This document shows, one piece after another, positions 8,170-15,822 of a stretch of 64,000 bases of DNA. Position 1 is the first letter of the stretch. Every line of letters begins with the position of its first letter. A program made the position numbers and the translations under genes. The notes below the pieces were generated by a model. The model saw only the letters and a program-made list of their open reading frames with translations, did not search any database and had not been told where the DNA came from. This DNA is from Fibrobacter sp. UWB2 (GTDB taxonomy: Bacteria > Fibrobacterota > Fibrobacteria > Fibrobacterales > Fibrobacteraceae): assembly GCF_002210425.1 (NCBI RefSeq), contig NZ_MWQK01000005.1, forward strand, positions 186,001 to 250,000, given 5' to 3'.

Positions 8170-9882
8170 TTATTCATCAGCATTTTTCAATTTTTCTATT
8201 TGAGAAATGGTTTCCTCTAAATTCATTTTTTTCTTTTCTATTTCACAGGCAATTTGTTTAATCTGTCCGCACTTTTCTTTTAATCCATCTTTGTAAGACT
8301 CTATTTCTATTGTACTAGGCTTAAAATCATCAAATAATTTTACAACATCTCTTTTCAGCTCATTTTTTTGTTTCTTTAATTCGTATTGAGCGTATATTCT
8401 TTGTCCTAAACTAGCAATGGTGTTTACAACTTTTTCAATATGCTCTTTATTTTTACAGGTAAAATCTGCTACCCTTGAAACACCTTCTAAAGTATGGCCA
8501 ACCTGGTTAATTTTATTAGCCACTTTTTTAGCTCCATGAGGTTTAAATTTATGGTTTACTCCTGTATAATTTCGAATTTCATTTCTTGCCGCAAGTACTT
8601 TTTTATTATCAATTTTCTCTTCTTCTATCAATGAGGCTCCTTTTTGTGCAAGGCCTCCGACAACCTTTATTCCATCAAATATAGAGATGCTTTGTGATTC
8701 AGCAACATCGTGTTTTTCAAGAATAAGTTGAGGTAGATAGAACGCTTCGATACTATAGATATCACCAAATAAGTTGTTCCAGCTTTCTTTCCAAGAATCC
8801 CCCAATTTTAAGAAAAAATTCTTGTCAAACTGAGAAATTGATTCACTATCAGCACTTTCTATTAAGGCGAGAACATCATTCATTCTCTTATTCGTCATAT
8901 TTTCAAAATTAGTTTGCTTATTCACAAAGAGTTGCAATTCTCGTTCTATGTCGTTCTTTTCTTTTTTATAACATTGAAGGTTATTATTAGTTTCTTGTAA
9001 AGATGAATTTATTTCATTTTGAATTTGGCAACAAATATCACTTACAACTGATTCAATCGTTTCTCCCATAAGATCTTTACATTCATTAACTTCCAAAATT
9101 TCGATTAATTTTTTTCGTAAATTTTGAATTCTAGATTTGCCTAAGTAAAGCGTTTTTCGCTCATCATTGGCAAACCACTTTTTTAAGGATTTTTTTCCTG
9201 GATCAAGGGATACACATACAACATTAACTTTTTTAGCTTCTTCTTCTTCAAGATTTATAAATAATTTCAACTTATTTATTAAATTCTCTGTTTTTATGAG
9301 GCATTGCTCTTTAAAATCATCTTCTTCAGACAAATCAGCAACCGAATCCATTTTGTTGATAACAAAAATCGTGTTGGGCAACTTATTTAACGTCCGCAAC
9401 ACATAATTCAAAGAATCCCTATGGCTTTCTTTTAAAGGATTTTCAGCTTCAACGACATATACTATTACATTCGCTTCGGATATGTATCGTAATGTCATAT
9501 CCTCATAGCGGATTTTCTCATCACCATTATCACTTTCTTTATTTCCAAACAAACCCGGAGTGTCAATGAACACACACCGGTCCTCAAGACCACGGACACA
9601 ATAGGATTTTATAGTGTTAGACGATTCATCCGTATTTATCTGCATATCATCTTTTTCTTCTTCAAGCAGGCCCGCAATAGCAGTAGTTTTCCCTGCAGAA
9701 AAGCTTCCTAGAAACACAATCTTTATTGGACCGTTAATTGAATTTACAAAACGATCAATCTTGTTTATATAGTTTTTTGAATTTTGAATAATTTCCGATT
9801 TATTTTCTATAATTTCTCTTAGCTTTATCAATTTCGTCTTCATAAATTCTTTCTTTTCAAGAACAGATTTAAGCTCTTTCAT
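8170..9882 (-). CDS. Dynamin-like GTPase, LeoA-type
   Basis: 570 residues. G1 GSFSAGKTT is at 59-67, G3 DTPG at 107-110 and G4 NKMD at 176-179, followed by long coiled-coil helices and a FKPHGAKKVANK stretch resembling the C-terminal region of LeoA proteins. Bacterial dynamin-like proteins remodel membranes; LeoA/LeoBC pairs are known as the Eleos antiphage system. The start at 9882 has GGGAG upstream and overlaps the preceding GTPase gene by 14 nt, indicating translational coupling. Confidence 0.75.
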   Translation of the reverse strand: MKELKSVLEKKEFMKTKLIKLREIIENKSEIIQNSKNYINKIDRFVNSINGPIKIVFLGSFSAGKTTAIAGLLEEEKDDMQINTDESSNTIKSYCVRGLEDRCVFIDTPGLFGNKESDNGDEKIRYEDMTLRYISEANVIVYVVEAENPLKESHRDSLNYVLRTLNKLPNTIFVINKMDSVADLSEEDDFKEQCLIKTENLINKLKLFINLEEEEAKKVNVVCVSLDPGKKSLKKWFANDERKTLYLGKSRIQNLRKKLIEILEVNECKDLMGETIESVVSDICCQIQNEINSSLQETNNNLQCYKKEKNDIERELQLFVNKQTNFENMTNKRMNDVLALIESADSESISQFDKNFFLKLGDSWKESWNNLFGDIYSIEAFYLPQLILEKHDVAESQSISIFDGIKVVGGLAQKGASLIEEEKIDNKKVLAARNEIRNYTGVNHKFKPHGAKKVANKINQVGHTLEGVSRVADFTCKNKEHIEKVVNTIASLGQRIYAQYELKKQKNELKRDVVKLFDDFKPSTIEIESYKDGLKEKCGQIKQIACEIEKKKMNLEETISQIEKLKNADE

Positions 9883-11512
9883 AAGTCATCTCCCTGATAT
9901 TATTATATGTACATTTTAACGATTCTAACTGATCTGCAAATATTTTTTTCAAATAGTTTGTTGATTTTTTATCCTCATCCAACAGTGACAAAAATCTTTC
10001 TTCAATCATTTCTTTTGCTTCGTCAATTTGTTTATCAACTTCACTAACAAATACATTTTTTTGTTGTAGCAGTTGATTCCTTATCTGGTTTTTTATTTGA
10101 TTTATTTTTGATTTTCTCTGATAAAAATTTAAAGCTTTGCCCACAATACTTTCAAGAATATTAAAAGCAGCATCCGCAACATTCAACGCATCTTCATATG
10201 ATATTTTTTTTAAATCAAATCTCATTTTACCATTTACCACATTCAACACTCCGGAATTTTTCTTTCCTAAATCATAAAGTTTACTTCCACTCTCTATAAC
10301 AGATTTTGAAAAAAATTCTACATCTACTGGTAAAGACATATCAGAGATATTCTTTATGTAAATTTTTCGTATTTTCATTGAACCAGAATCTGCAAAATCA
10401 GCTTTTGACATAGACTTTCTTAAATAGTTTGTTTCCTGATTTAATGAAGTATTTAACGATTCTACCATTTTTTTTATAATACCGTTTATTTCTCCATTCG
10501 TATTCTGTTGTAAATCATCAACGCATCTCATCAACTCTTTATTTATTTTTTTTGACGAATAAGACCCAATATAGATATCAATAATATGACACATTTCATT
10601 TTCACATTTCACAAATTTTTTTTCAATTATACTTTCTACATTATTTTTCGTTTCTGTAATCTCATGACTAAAATAATTCCTCATTTTCCTAATCGATTCA
10701 TCTATTAGCTTATTATTACCATCAATATTTTTTTCAACGTCATCAAAAACCGCCTGCAACTCTGTTATACGAGTCTGCATATATTTTTCTGCTCGAATTT
10801 TGTTGCTTTCCCAAATATCTTTCTCATAAGATTCAATTTTCGTCTCTATCAATTTTTGCAAAAACGCTATTTGACTAAATTTTAGCATTTCCTGATATGA
10901 AAAATATTTTTTAAAGTTTTCTTGAACTTTTCTTAAATTTTTTCCTTTTCTGGGTCCACAAATAGAAGTTTCCCCGTTTGCGTCAACAGCGGCTCCACAA
11001 AAAGCAAGAAGCCCCTGAATTGAATTAATTCCTAAAAACGTTTCATTTCCAAAAGCACATTTCAATATTTCTGAAGTCTGCTCTTTTACTTCAATACCTT
11101 TTTCATTCTCTAGATTTTCCCGATCCTCTTCAAATTCATATGCATCAGCTTTTCCTCGTATATTGCACAAGGCATACACTTTTGACGTGTATTTTAAATA
11201 TTGCTTAATCTTATTTACCGTTGCTGGTTCCGGTTTCTTTTCTGAACTACTTACAAAAAGAACTAAATGAGCTTTTTTCAAAGCTCGATCAATCAGTGAT
11301 TTGTATTTTTCTTCGTCCCCTTCAATTCCAGGAACATCTATAAGAATAAAATTTTTTCCATTACAACTTAAATGATATTCTGCATTATCCTTAGTATAAT
11401 CAGCCTGCCCGGTTCCAATAATCCGTCCATCGATTTTACCATCATCTAGAAGGAGGCTCACTAAATTTCGCCTTTCAGTCAACTCACTAATCAAAGAATC
11501 TTTAAAATTCAT
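9869..11512 (-). CDS. Dynamin-like GTPase half carrying G2-G4 (LeoB-like)
   Basis: 547 residues. The frame begins after where a P-loop should be. It has a candidate G2 threonine in ADYTKDN (residue 40), G3 DVPG at 59-62 and a G4-like CNIRGKAD at 116-123, then about 400 residues of helical, coiled-coil stalk. The missing P-loop is in the preceding gene, which overlaps by ATGA. Together the two make one complete GTPase, as in separate LeoC/LeoB versus fused LeoBC. Native split and frameshift are both possible. Confidence 0.7.
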   Translation of the reverse strand: MNFKDSLISELTERRNLVSLLLDDGKIDGRIIGTGQADYTKDNAEYHLSCNGKNFILIDVPGIEGDEEKYKSLIDRALKKAHLVLFVSSSEKKPEPATVNKIKQYLKYTSKVYALCNIRGKADAYEFEEDRENLENEKGIEVKEQTSEILKCAFGNETFLGINSIQGLLAFCGAAVDANGETSICGPRKGKNLRKVQENFKKYFSYQEMLKFSQIAFLQKLIETKIESYEKDIWESNKIRAEKYMQTRITELQAVFDDVEKNIDGNNKLIDESIRKMRNYFSHEITETKNNVESIIEKKFVKCENEMCHIIDIYIGSYSSKKINKELMRCVDDLQQNTNGEINGIIKKMVESLNTSLNQETNYLRKSMSKADFADSGSMKIRKIYIKNISDMSLPVDVEFFSKSVIESGSKLYDLGKKNSGVLNVVNGKMRFDLKKISYEDALNVADAAFNILESIVGKALNFYQRKSKINQIKNQIRNQLLQQKNVFVSEVDKQIDEAKEMIEERFLSLLDEDKKSTNYLKKIFADQLESLKCTYNNIREMTYERA

Positions 11513-12024
11513 ATAACAACACCAATAAAAAATGAAACCATCATATATACTATAAAAGCTACAATATATGGAACTTTACTTTTCTGCAATGATTTTATAG
11601 ATTTTTTTATAGATTCAATTTCTGCATAAACATCATTTACATCTTTTTCTGATGCAATTTTCAAACGATTTATCGCCGCATCATATTTATCTAGTAAGTC
11701 GATTTTTTCTTTTTGATCCAATTTAAGTAATTCTTCTCTCGATGGATCATTAAAGAGTATTCGCAAAGATTCTATAATAGTACTTTTTCCAGCATTTGTC
11801 TCCCCAAAAAAAGCAATTGCAAATTCATTCCACTCTGAATTTTGTTTTAAATCTTGCAATTCTTCGTCAAATTTTTTTTGTAAAATACCCAATTTATCTT
11901 GCGTGTTTTGAATAGTTGACGAAACCTTTGTACCAGAAGACGGTAATTTATTCAATTCATTTATCGCCTCGTGAAGGTTGTTGGAGATTTCCTCATAAAA
12001 ATTTTGAATATTACTACCTATCAT
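11509..12024 (-). CDS. Dynamin-like GTPase half carrying the P-loop and a membrane anchor (LeoC-like)
   Basis: 171 residues. A helical N terminus leads to G1 GETNAGKST (74-82), then a coiled coil and one hydrophobic segment at 151-171 that runs to the very end. There is no DxPG in this frame; it is in the next gene. The stop TGA and the next ATG overlap (ATGA). In fused homologues the coiled coil and membrane segment would form an insertion between G1 and G2. A run of six T on the coding strand just before the junction is a possible slip site. Confidence 0.65.
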   Translation of the reverse strand: MIGSNIQNFYEEISNNLHEAINELNKLPSSGTKVSSTIQNTQDKLGILQKKFDEELQDLKQNSEWNEFAIAFFGETNAGKSTIIESLRILFNDPSREELLKLDQKEKIDLLDKYDAAINRLKIASEKDVNDVYAEIESIKKSIKSLQKSKVPYIVAFIVYMMVSFFIGVVI

Positions 12025-12069
12025 TATAGTCCTTTTTGCTCATAGCCCCTTTGGGGGATACTTATAAAA

Positions 12070-12384
12070 TTACAATCCAAGTTTTTCTATAATCTGATTA
12101 GCATCAAATTCATTCGTTTGTTTAAAGTTTGTCTTTGATACCATTTTTTTGATATACTCAATTTCATAATCATTCCTATATAATTCAATGGCTTCAACAG
12201 TACTTCCTTTAGTTCGGCATGCACATATTATAACATTGCACATCCCTTGAACAAAATCCTGAAGACTTTTTGGCAGTCGATATCCGGGATCACCTTGCGT
12301 TTCTATTCCTATTTTCATTCCATTCAAATTGCCAAATACACATTTTTCATCTTTGTCATCCTTTTCGCAAGAAACATATGACAC
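12070..12384 (-). CDS. Hypothetical protein, 5' end probably frameshifted (intact frame would begin at 12442)
   Basis: 104 residues from a GTG start, of unrecognised family: the core KIGIETQGDPGYRL...VIICACRTKG looks like an alpha/beta nucleotide- or substrate-binding fold. The GTG at 12384 has no good ribosome site. A strong AAGGAGG lies ahead of an ATG at 12440-12442, but that frame stops after three codons; removing one base from the A4 run (T4 on plus, 12436-12439) would join it in frame with this gene and add about 19 residues (MKSETLRIVIQKLKEKY...). It lies inside the dynamin operon, 13 nt from the zinc-ribbon gene once extended. Confidence 0.55.
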   Translation of the reverse strand: MSYVSCEKDDKDEKCVFGNLNGMKIGIETQGDPGYRLPKSLQDFVQGMCNVIICACRTKGSTVEAIELYRNDYEIEYIKKMVSKTNFKQTNEFDANQIIEKLGL

Positions 12385-12455
12385 AGAAGAATATTTTTCT
12401 TTTAACTTTTGAATGACGATTCTTAAAGTTTCAGATTTTCATTTCATCCTCCTTA

Positions 12456-12662
12456 TTACATCACCTCATGTTTTCCACCACGGCTACAATTGCCGTTGGC
12501 GATAGTCCAAAAGTCATATGAAAAGCCACATTTGGCACACACGTATTTTGGTCCTTGTTGCATTCCGCGATAAGGATCGTGTTTTCCGCCTCTGCTGCAG
12601 CCACCATTTGCAATAGTCCAGGCGTCATAGGACTGCCCGCATTTTTTACAATAAAAATTCAT
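12456..12662 (-). CDS. Small double zinc-ribbon protein, first gene of the dynamin operon
   Basis: 68 residues made of two near-identical units, each CxxCGxSYDxWTIANG followed by CSRGGKH. Each unit supplies CxxC plus a later Cys and His, a plausible zinc site, so the protein is an internal duplication. It is the first gene after promoter 12856-12887 and starts after AAGGGGAC. Its role in the operon is unknown; zinc ribbons of this size often mediate protein or nucleic-acid contacts. Confidence 0.7.
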   Translation of the reverse strand: MNFYCKKCGQSYDAWTIANGGCSRGGKHDPYRGMQQGPKYVCAKCGFSYDFWTIANGNCSRGGKHEVM

Positions 12663-12731
12663 TTTGTCCCCTTCTTAAAAAGAAATATATCCCTATTTTC
12701 AGGAAATCGCATAAAAACAGATCCAAAATCT

Positions 12732-12815
12732 TTAATTCACCCTCCCATATTCCAAACGAAACCATTCAACGATTCTAGCGCAGTATTTTTCCTGCAATTC
12801 ACTCTCATTTTCCAT
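12732..12815 (-). CDS. Possible 27-residue peptide in the dynamin operon leader
   Basis: ATG preceded by GCGAGGACTT, then MENESELQEKYCAR... to a TAA. It lies between promoter 12856-12887 and the zinc-ribbon gene. No homology is recognised. It may be a real small protein, a leader peptide or the remnant of a longer gene. Confidence 0.3.
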   Translation of the reverse strand: MENESELQEKYCARIVEWFRLEYGRVN

Positions 12816-12855
12816 AAGTCCTCGCATTTATCCTTTGGTTTTGCCGACCATCACT

Positions 12856-12887
12856 AATATAAAATGGGACCGCGACAATTACAGTCG
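12856..12887 (-). promoter_or_regulatory. Shared dyad promoter, copy 3
   Basis: Minus strand: CGACTGTAATTGTCG (12873-12887, one arm degenerate), 11 nt, TATATT (12856-12861). It is the only such element before the six-gene zinc-ribbon/dynamin/UDG-like operon. Confidence 0.6.
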
Positions 12888-13183
12888 TCGGCCCTTGGCT
12901 TGCATTTTTTCCCACAAAAAAAGCGTGGAGTTTATGCAATTTACTCAATCGCGGTTCGGCAAAACCTATACGGAATAAACACAAAAACCCACGCCACGAG
13001 GCGCGAGTCAGTGCGCTCAGTCTTCCGTATATTCAAAATTTTGCCGATTTCGATTGAAAGCCAAGAGCAGAGCTCAAACTTATGTCAAAAACTTGATTAC
13101 CTTATGAAAACCTCTTTTTTCAGTAATATAATCAAATTTTCACAAGGCATGCACGCAAAAGCGCGTTTTCTACACTTTTTCAA
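12888..13183. other. About 300 bp without a convincing gene
   Basis: No frame with a ribosome site or family resemblance was found on either strand. GCGTGG (12927 region) and CCACGC (12991 region) could pair across about 60 nt, so a small structured RNA cannot be excluded. Confidence 0.4.
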
Positions 13184-13714
13184 TCACAGAATCAAGTTTA
13201 CGACGAGCTTGACCATGGTTTCGCGCTCTTCGGGCTTGCTTTCGGCGATGAGTAGCGTGAGGGCGACGAGAGCGCCGTCACTCAAAATTTTGGAGCCATC
13301 CACGCGGTAGAGGATTTCGTTGCGAGACATGTACCACAAGAAAATGAATGCGGCGATGCGCTTGTTGCCATCGATAAAGGAATGGTTCTTGACGAGTAGA
13401 TAGAGGAGCGTTGCGGCTTTTAGCTGTACGGTCGGATAAAGGTCCTTGCCGTCGAAGGTCTGGTAAATTTGTCCGAGAGAACTTTTGAAAGAGGCATCTT
13501 TTTCAACGCCGAAGATGCCGCTGTCGCGGAACTTTTCCTTGAGCACAGCGATAGCGTCCATGGCGAGTTCGTATGTTATGGCACCTTTCGTTTCAGCATA
13601 GTCGCCCGCCTTGGGGATTTCAAGTTGTTGATGGTCGTACCGGTCCAACGTTTCGAGGGCCGTTCTAAAATCGCTGATGACGTTTGCAATTTCAAGTTTT
13701 TCGTTTTTATCCAT
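13184..13714 (-). CDS. Fic/DOC family protein (C-terminal RhuM-like form)
   Basis: 176 residues. The Fic core motif HSFIDGNKRIAAF lies at about 112-124, the death-on-curing form of HxFxDGNxRxxR. The region EKDASFKSSLGQIYQTFDG before it matches the end of RhuM-type virulence proteins, which are normally twice as long, so this is either a stand-alone Fic domain or a truncated RhuM. Fic proteins transfer AMP or phosphate to target proteins; Doc inactivates EF-Tu. AAGGAG precedes the ATG. No antitoxin Phd-like gene is adjacent. Confidence 0.8.
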   Translation of the reverse strand: MDKNEKLEIANVISDFRTALETLDRYDHQQLEIPKAGDYAETKGAITYELAMDAIAVLKEKFRDSGIFGVEKDASFKSSLGQIYQTFDGKDLYPTVQLKAATLLYLLVKNHSFIDGNKRIAAFIFLWYMSRNEILYRVDGSKILSDGALVALTLLIAESKPEERETMVKLVVNLIL

Positions 13715-13744
13715 GACGTACTCCTTTTGTAGGGGAACGTCAAG

Positions 13745-13776
13745 AATATAGAATGACGATGCGACAATTAATGTCG
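13745..13776 (-). promoter_or_regulatory. Shared dyad promoter, copy 4
   Basis: Minus strand: CGACATTAATTGTCG (13762-13776), 11 nt, TATATT (13745-13750). It places a transcription start about 24 nt before the Fic gene. Confidence 0.65.
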
Positions 13777-13782
13777 TTCGAA

Positions 13783-14304
13783 CTACTTGATTCTATCGCT
13801 GCAGAATTCCTGGCGGCCGCATTTTTCGCAATGAGCGCCCATCCAAAGCGTGTCGAATTGTTCTATAGCGGGTTCGACGATGTGCGGGTCATTCGTGAGG
13901 ATTCCCGCTTCGAAGTTGCGACGGAGCGAGCTTTTCATGCCGATGCCGGCTCCAGTCAAGTTTGCAGAGCCGATGTAAGCGGTTTCAAGGTCGAATATCA
14001 TCATCTTGAAATGCACTCGCGGACACATGACGCGTTCGAGGTCGGTCGCAAGAATCTTATAGCGGTCGAAATCTTCGCGGAAGTTCGGGCCGGGTTCTTT
14101 TGCATGAATGAGCCGCACGCCTACGCCGCGCTTGAGCAGTCCTGCGAGTTGTCCGAGCAACGGGATTGATTCGCCGTTCTGTTTCACATAAACATCCTTG
14201 ATGTCGGCGGTGCCGATCCAGAGCGTTTTGCGAACTGTCGCGATACGAGAAATTACTTCGGAATAGTGTTCTTCGTTTTGGATGTACTTGGTAAAGGTCG
14301 GCAT
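13783..14304 (-). CDS. Phospholipase D-like nuclease with single HKD motif
   Basis: 173 residues. One HKD motif is clear: VHFKMMIFD followed by AYIGSANLTGAG, as in Nuc/BfiI-type PLD nucleases that act as dimers. The C terminus carries EKCGRQEFC, possibly metal-binding. An in-frame ATG at 14334 lies inside the promoter dyad. The ATG at 14304 has no Shine-Dalgarno and falls almost on the predicted transcription start, suggesting a leaderless mRNA. A nuclease role in defence or DNA repair is inference. Confidence 0.75.
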   Translation of the reverse strand: MPTFTKYIQNEEHYSEVISRIATVRKTLWIGTADIKDVYVKQNGESIPLLGQLAGLLKRGVGVRLIHAKEPGPNFREDFDRYKILATDLERVMCPRVHFKMMIFDLETAYIGSANLTGAGIGMKSSLRRNFEAGILTNDPHIVEPAIEQFDTLWMGAHCEKCGRQEFCSDRIK

Positions 14305-14311
14305 AGAAAGA

Positions 14312-14343
14312 AATATAGTATTGTCGCACGACAATAAATGTCG
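14312..14343 (-). promoter_or_regulatory. Shared dyad promoter, copy 5
   Basis: Minus strand: CGACATTTATTGTCG (14329-14343), 11 nt, TATATT (14312-14317). The -10 is only about 7 nt from the ATG of the PLD gene. Confidence 0.65.
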
Positions 14344-14367
14344 TCGGATTTATTTATATTAGAAAAA

Positions 14368-14397
14368 GGAGATTCCCGCTCGGAGGCGGGAATGACA
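14368..14397. repeat. 30-bp hairpin repeat, copy 1
   Basis: Identical to 15514-15543, in the same orientation, with TTCCCGC...GCGGGAA arms and a GATTCCCGCTCGGAGGCGGG core. The two copies flank the WYL regulator gene. It looks like a REP-type intergenic palindrome. Confidence 0.8.
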
Positions 14398-14414
14398 AAG
14401 GAGCCGAGTGATGC

Positions 14415-14436
14415 AGAAACATGCTTGCATGTTTCT
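14415..14436. promoter_or_regulatory. 22-bp perfect palindrome upstream of the WYL gene
   Basis: AGAAACATGC and GCATGTTTCT arms of 10 bp around TT. Placed 60 bp before the WYL regulator start, it could be its operator, or a hairpin of its leader. Confidence 0.4.
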
Positions 14437-14495
14437 ATATCCGAGGCGAACTAGTCAGGCCCCGTTAGGGGAATGACATGTTTTAGCGAGGTCTT

Positions 14496-15512
14496 ATGGA
14501 AAATCCGGGTCGCGGCGAACGCATGGTGCGAATTTTTGTGTACCTGATGGCACACTATAACAATCGTTATAGCGTTACGGACATCATGCAGCATTTGGAC
14601 ATTCCCGCAAGTGAATTGCGAAGCGTGCAGCGCGATATGCAGGCATTGACAAATCTCGAAAGCCATTACATCCAACGCATTACCGACAGCGGCAAGACTT
14701 ATTACCAGGCGGCGCTCGAACGTGCGAACAAGCTCGTATTCCCTGAGTTTGGCGACATGGTTTTGCATTTCGTCTTTTTACAGCGCATCGCGAACTTGTA
14801 CCCGGCAACAGCTAGCCTTATCGATGACCTCACCAGAAGAATTACGCAGGATTTGCCTGCGAAGCAGCAAGACATTCTGAAGAGCTATTCAAAAGAATTA
14901 AGCGGCCGCATTCTCTTCATGGGGACTCCGCCCAATTACGACGAAGACGTGAGCAAGCACCTGCCGACTATCCTTAATGCGATTCGCAAGAAGCAGAAGG
15001 TACAAATAACATATACAGACAATTGGGGAACGGTATCCACTCAACCTCGCATTCCGTTAATGGTCGCGATAAGTCATGGAGACATTTATATCGGTTGCGT
15101 TTCGCAGCACCACCCCGACAAAACTTACGCGTTAAAATTGCAACGCATCGAGTCGGTAAAATTGCTGAAGGAAACTTTTGAAGAAGACCCGAAGGTGGTC
15201 GAATCACTGCGCAAGCGCATCCGCACGGGATCTTTGCTTTTAGGCGACCAGAACCCGCAAGAAGAAAAGGTCGTCATTTACTTCCCGAAATACGCCAAGA
15301 ACTTTTTGAAGGAACGTCCGTACCACCGCTCCATGAAAATGGAAGACGCGCCAGGCGACGAGATCCGCGTAACGATGAAGGTCGAGGTGAACGAGCTGCT
15401 CAAGCAGTGGATTATGTATTATGGGAACATCGCGACGGTCCAACAGCCGAAAAAGTTGAGGCAGATGATACTGGAAACAGCTAAATCCATCGTAAATAAG
15501 TACGAAAAGTAA
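14496..15512 (+). CDS. WYL-domain transcriptional regulator
   Basis: 338 residues. An N-terminal winged helix (about 8-65, with an ELRSVQRDMQAL recognition region as in DeoR/WYL proteins) precedes a WYL domain (about 165-240) and a C-terminal extension domain. WYL proteins bind ligands, often nucleic acids, and many repress defence operons (BrxR, CapW). GAGGT precedes the ATG by 6 nt. Lying at the edge of a region with five identical dyad promoters, it is a candidate regulator of them; this is inference. Confidence 0.8.
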   Translation: MENPGRGERMVRIFVYLMAHYNNRYSVTDIMQHLDIPASELRSVQRDMQALTNLESHYIQRITDSGKTYYQAALERANKLVFPEFGDMVLHFVFLQRIANLYPATASLIDDLTRRITQDLPAKQQDILKSYSKELSGRILFMGTPPNYDEDVSKHLPTILNAIRKKQKVQITYTDNWGTVSTQPRIPLMVAISHGDIYIGCVSQHHPDKTYALKLQRIESVKLLKETFEEDPKVVESLRKRIRTGSLLLGDQNPQEEKVVIYFPKYAKNFLKERPYHRSMKMEDAPGDEIRVTMKVEVNELLKQWIMYYGNIATVQQPKKLRQMILETAKSIVNKYEK

Positions 15513-15513
15513 G

Positions 15514-15543
15514 GGAGATTCCCGCTCGGAGGCGGGAATGACA
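15514..15543. repeat. 30-bp hairpin repeat, copy 2
   Basis: Exact copy of 14368-14397, starting 1 nt after the WYL gene stop. It could act as a processing or stabilising hairpin of that transcript; no T tract follows. Confidence 0.8.
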
Positions 15544-15582
15544 CCCCAAAACAGCCTGCTATTATAAAAATTACGGCCTTGT

Positions 15583-15599
15583 TATAGTTTTTATTTATA
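15583..15599. promoter_or_regulatory. MET-box-like dyad upstream of metY
   Basis: TATAG-TTTTTAT-TTATA, about 48 nt upstream of the metY -35. It belongs to the series TATAR-N7-YTATA found before most operons of the sulfur island. Confidence 0.55.
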
Positions 15600-15634
15600 G
15601 ATAAGCAACTTTTCTAGAAAATTTTTATAATTTA

Positions 15635-15676
15635 CCCTACTTTCCTATTGGACTAGTAGGGTTTTGTTTTTAAATT
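15635..15676 (+). promoter_or_regulatory. metY promoter with overlapping dyad
   Basis: TTGGAC (15648-15653), 17 nt, TAAATT (15671-15676). CCCTACT (15635-15641) and AGTAGGG (15655-15661) form a dyad around the -35. Because T-rich sequence follows, this could also be read as an intrinsic terminator of the WYL gene; the good -35/-10 pair favours a promoter-operator. Confidence 0.55.
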
Positions 15677-15731
15677 ATGCACATCAAACGAACGAGGCAC
15701 CCCGAAAGGGAAAAGCCTGGAGGATTTCGCT

Positions 15732-15818
15732 ATGCGATGTCGAATGTGTAACCAAGCTGAAGGCGGGCGGGCCCAATACCGCCAAAATTTAACGCTCAGG
15801 ATTGAGCAAAACTATTAA
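15732..15818 (+). CDS. Leader peptide of metY, beginning MRCRMC
   Basis: A 28-codon frame with GGAGG 8 nt before its ATG, Cys codons at positions 3 and 6, ending in EQNY. It lies inside the roughly 225-nt metY leader and is followed by a strong stem-loop (15823-15867). The pattern matches cysteine-sensing leader peptides; two other Cys-cluster peptides precede sulfur operons in this window (24694 and 32967). Confidence 0.5.
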   Translation: MRCRMCNQAEGGRAQYRQNLTLRIEQNY

Positions 15819-15822
15819 CTAT

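Noticed and set aside
13753-14169. 138-residue plus frame over the PLD gene
   Set aside because: It overlaps the HKD-containing minus gene completely and starts within a promoter dyad.
3000-14350. CRISPR array from the repeated CGACAATTAATGTCG elements
   Set aside because: The copies are kilobases apart, each sits at a promoter, and there are no regular spacers or cas genes.
15635-15676. Intrinsic terminator of the WYL gene
   Set aside because: The hairpin overlaps a good TTGGAC-N17-TAAATT pair, the same boxes used at other sulfur promoters, so promoter-operator is preferred; both may be true.
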